DNA of 64,000 nucleotides from Lutibacter sp. A80 (GTDB taxonomy: Bacteria > Bacteroidota > Bacteroidia > Flavobacteriales > Flavobacteriaceae). The number at the start of each line of letters is the position of its first letter. Position 1 is the stretch's first letter. Shown here piece after piece: positions 62,824-64,000 of this stretch. Below the pieces are notes generated by a model. It was not told the DNA's origin, searched no databases, and was given only the letters and a program-made list of their open reading frames with translations. The translations under genes and the position numbers were made by a program. The stretch covers positions 3,866,134 through 3,930,133 of the forward strand of contig NZ_CP092480.1 in the NCBI RefSeq assembly GCF_022429645.1, given 5' to 3'.

Positions 62824-63441
62824 ATGGATTTAGAAAAAGATACATACAAAACTATTGAAGTTGCTGTTGGAGATGCTCTTTATAAAGAAAAAGGGAGTAA
62901 ATTTATTGGTTATGTTTATCCAATTATTTCTGAAGAAGATGCAAAAAAACATATTGATGAGTTAAAGAAAAAACACCATGCAGCTCGGCATTGGTGTTAT
63001 GCTTGGCAAATTGGTATTGAAGAGGTTAGTTATAGAGCTAATGATGATGGAGAGCCCAATAATTCGGCAGGACAACCTATTTATGGACAAATTTTATCTA
63101 AAGACCTTACCAATGTTTTAGTTGTAATTGTACGCTATTTTGGGGGTACTAAACTAGGTGTTGGAGGTTTAATTAGTGCTTATAAAACTACAGCTAAATT
63201 AATTTTAGAAGAAGCTGTAATTGTAAAAAAAACGATAGATGTTTTTTATCAACTTATTTTTGAATATAAAGATATGAATAAGGTTATGCGGATTGTTAAA
63301 GAGCAAAACCTTTCAATAATAAATCAAAAAATGGAGTTGAATTGCGATTTTCTAATTTCTGTTAGAAAAAAGAATGCATCTAAAGTGCAACAATTGTTTT
63401 TAGATTTACGTTGTTTAAAAATTAAAGAAGTTACACCATAG
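62824..63441 (+). CDS. YigZ family (IMPACT) protein
   Basis: 205 residues. GSKFIGYVYPIISEEDAKKH, AARHWCYAW and YRANDDGEPNNSAGQPI followed by VVIVRYFGGTKLGVGGLISA are the UPF0029/IMPACT N-terminal signature, and a smaller C-terminal ferredoxin-like domain follows. Role uncertain (possibly translation or RNA-linked). Its end overlaps the convergent thioesterase gene by 11 nt. Confidence 0.9.
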   Translation: MDLEKDTYKTIEVAVGDALYKEKGSKFIGYVYPIISEEDAKKHIDELKKKHHAARHWCYAWQIGIEEVSYRANDDGEPNNSAGQPIYGQILSKDLTNVLVVIVRYFGGTKLGVGGLISAYKTTAKLILEEAVIVKKTIDVFYQLIFEYKDMNKVMRIVKEQNLSIINQKMELNCDFLISVRKKNASKVQQLFLDLRCLKIKEVTP

Positions 63442-63835
63442 AGTTTATTTTATCTAATAAGTATTTAGGAATACGAGTAGGTCTATTTGTTTTCATATTT
63501 ACAAAAACTAAAACAGCAGTTGCAGTTGTTAACAATTCATTTTTATTATTTGTTATTTCAAATTTAAATTCAATTCTAGCTGTTGGCATTTTAGCTAAAG
63601 TTGTTTTTAGCGTTAAAACATCATCATATTTTGCGGGTTTTAAATAAAATGTATTTAAATTTATTACAGGTAACATAATACCATCTTTTTCCATTTGTTT
63701 GTATGATACGCCCAGTTTTCTAAGCCATTCGGTACGTCCCATTTCAAAATAAGCTGCATAATTTCCATGGTAGGCATAACTCATTTGATCTGTTTCACCA
63801 TATCTTACTCTAAATTCTATTTTATCTGAAATCAT
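63431..63835 (-). CDS. acyl-CoA thioesterase (YbgC/FadM type)
   Basis: A 134-residue hotdog-fold protein. VRYGETDQMSYAYHGNYAAYFEMGRTEWLRKLG includes the catalytic Asp and the typical aromatic/Asn pattern of the 4-hydroxybenzoyl-CoA thioesterase family. It hydrolyses acyl-CoA thioesters. In many Flavobacteriaceae this gene is the left neighbour of dnaA, on the opposite strand, which would fit the window edge. Confidence 0.88.
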   Translation of the reverse strand: MISDKIEFRVRYGETDQMSYAYHGNYAAYFEMGRTEWLRKLGVSYKQMEKDGIMLPVINLNTFYLKPAKYDDVLTLKTTLAKMPTARIEFKFEITNNKNELLTTATAVLVFVNMKTNRPTRIPKYLLDKINSMV

Positions 63836-64000
63836 TATTGTATATTTATAAAAAGGTTATTTACGTAAAAAAAAGTTAATAATCAATAGATGTTTTATTT
63901 TTTTATGCTAAAAAATATTCACATTTTTGTACAACCAAAAAATAAGTAGAGTTCGCTCTAAAATTGCAACAGATTAACCACAAATAGTACTTAAAATAGG
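63836..64000. other. AT-rich end of window, possible upstream region of dnaA
   Basis: No coding frame. TTAACCACA at 63974-63982 is one base from the DnaA-box consensus TTATCCACA, and the preceding sequence is very AT-rich. Combined with the YigZ/thioesterase context this suggests dnaA starts just beyond the window, but neither dnaA nor a box cluster is visible. Confidence 0.3.

Noticed and set aside
1..64000. CRISPR arrays, tRNA or rRNA genes, transposases, toxin-antitoxin pairs or prophage genes
   Set aside because: I looked for regular spaced repeats, cloverleaf ends, and typical protein motifs in the gaps and found none.

Overview
The window is AT-rich bacterial chromosome that I read as Flavobacteriaceae (phylum Bacteroidota). 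The grounds are promoters of the Bacteroidetes type (TTG/TTTG, about 19 nt, TAnnTTTG), no Shine-Dalgarno pattern, GLPGLI, HYC_CC_PP-like and CarboxypepD_reg/TonB-dependent outer-membrane proteins, a complete heme pathway in one block, and menaquinone genes. No tRNA, rRNA, CRISPR array, transposase or prophage was seen. The right edge probably lies just before dnaA, inferred from a YigZ and thioesterase pair followed by a DnaA-box-like site; dnaA itself is outside the window.

Layout. 1-4.9 kb (minus): the N-terminal part of a repeat-rich OmpA-family protein, then a Ppx/GppA-like phosphatase, SixA-like phosphatase, PdxH and a sodium:solute symporter. 4.9-6.7 kb (plus): recR and a family 2 glycosyltransferase. 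6.7-11 kb (minus): iorA-iorB plus an ADP-forming acyl-CoA synthetase, an archaeal-style route that gains ATP from aromatic 2-oxoacids, with a LacI-type palindrome upstream. 11.2-21.7 kb: heme synthesis. hemJ-hemH-araC run leftward and hemA-hemCD (fusion)-hemB-hemL-hemE-hemN rightward, and the shared intergenic region carries a repeated TTGTCG motif. 21.9-29 kb: a 2-oxoacid dehydrogenase E2, an MscS channel, a metal-linked HYC/TonB-receptor/HMA operon and tsaD. 29-37 kb: tamB, a nucleotidyltransferase, pfkA, gap and mgsA.

36.97-41.7 kb is the most accessory-looking part. It has a 0.7 kb gene-free stretch rich in palindromes and hairpins, a small secreted Cys-containing protein broken at an A6 tract, a GLPGLI gene, an internally deleted GLPGLI relic, and a large outer-membrane beta-barrel protein. 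41.8-47.2 kb is envelope biogenesis (ridA, an LptD-like protein, a cell-wall amidase, an MlaD-like protein). 47.5-50.1 kb holds two Fe-S oxidoreductase subunits with a HAD-like gene between them. 50.1-53 kb has two bPH2 membrane proteins and menA. 53-58.2 kb has a small Cys protein with a TonB receptor, then small exported or membrane proteins. 58.3-61.5 kb is menC, a CPBP protease and menE. 61.7-63.8 kb is an asparaginase lipoprotein, YigZ and a thioesterase.

Most notable observations: (i) tamB and the lptD-like gene have no ATG, GTG or TTG that would keep their N-terminal membrane/signal segment, and both fit an AUC or AUU start; (ii) menE carries REP-like palindromic DNA translated in frame, with 16-bp imperfect direct repeats 87 bp apart; (iii) a repeated operator-like motif links an AraC regulator to the heme operon; (iv) the ior-ACD operon; (v) the broken peptide gene and GLPGLI relic beside a beta-barrel gene.
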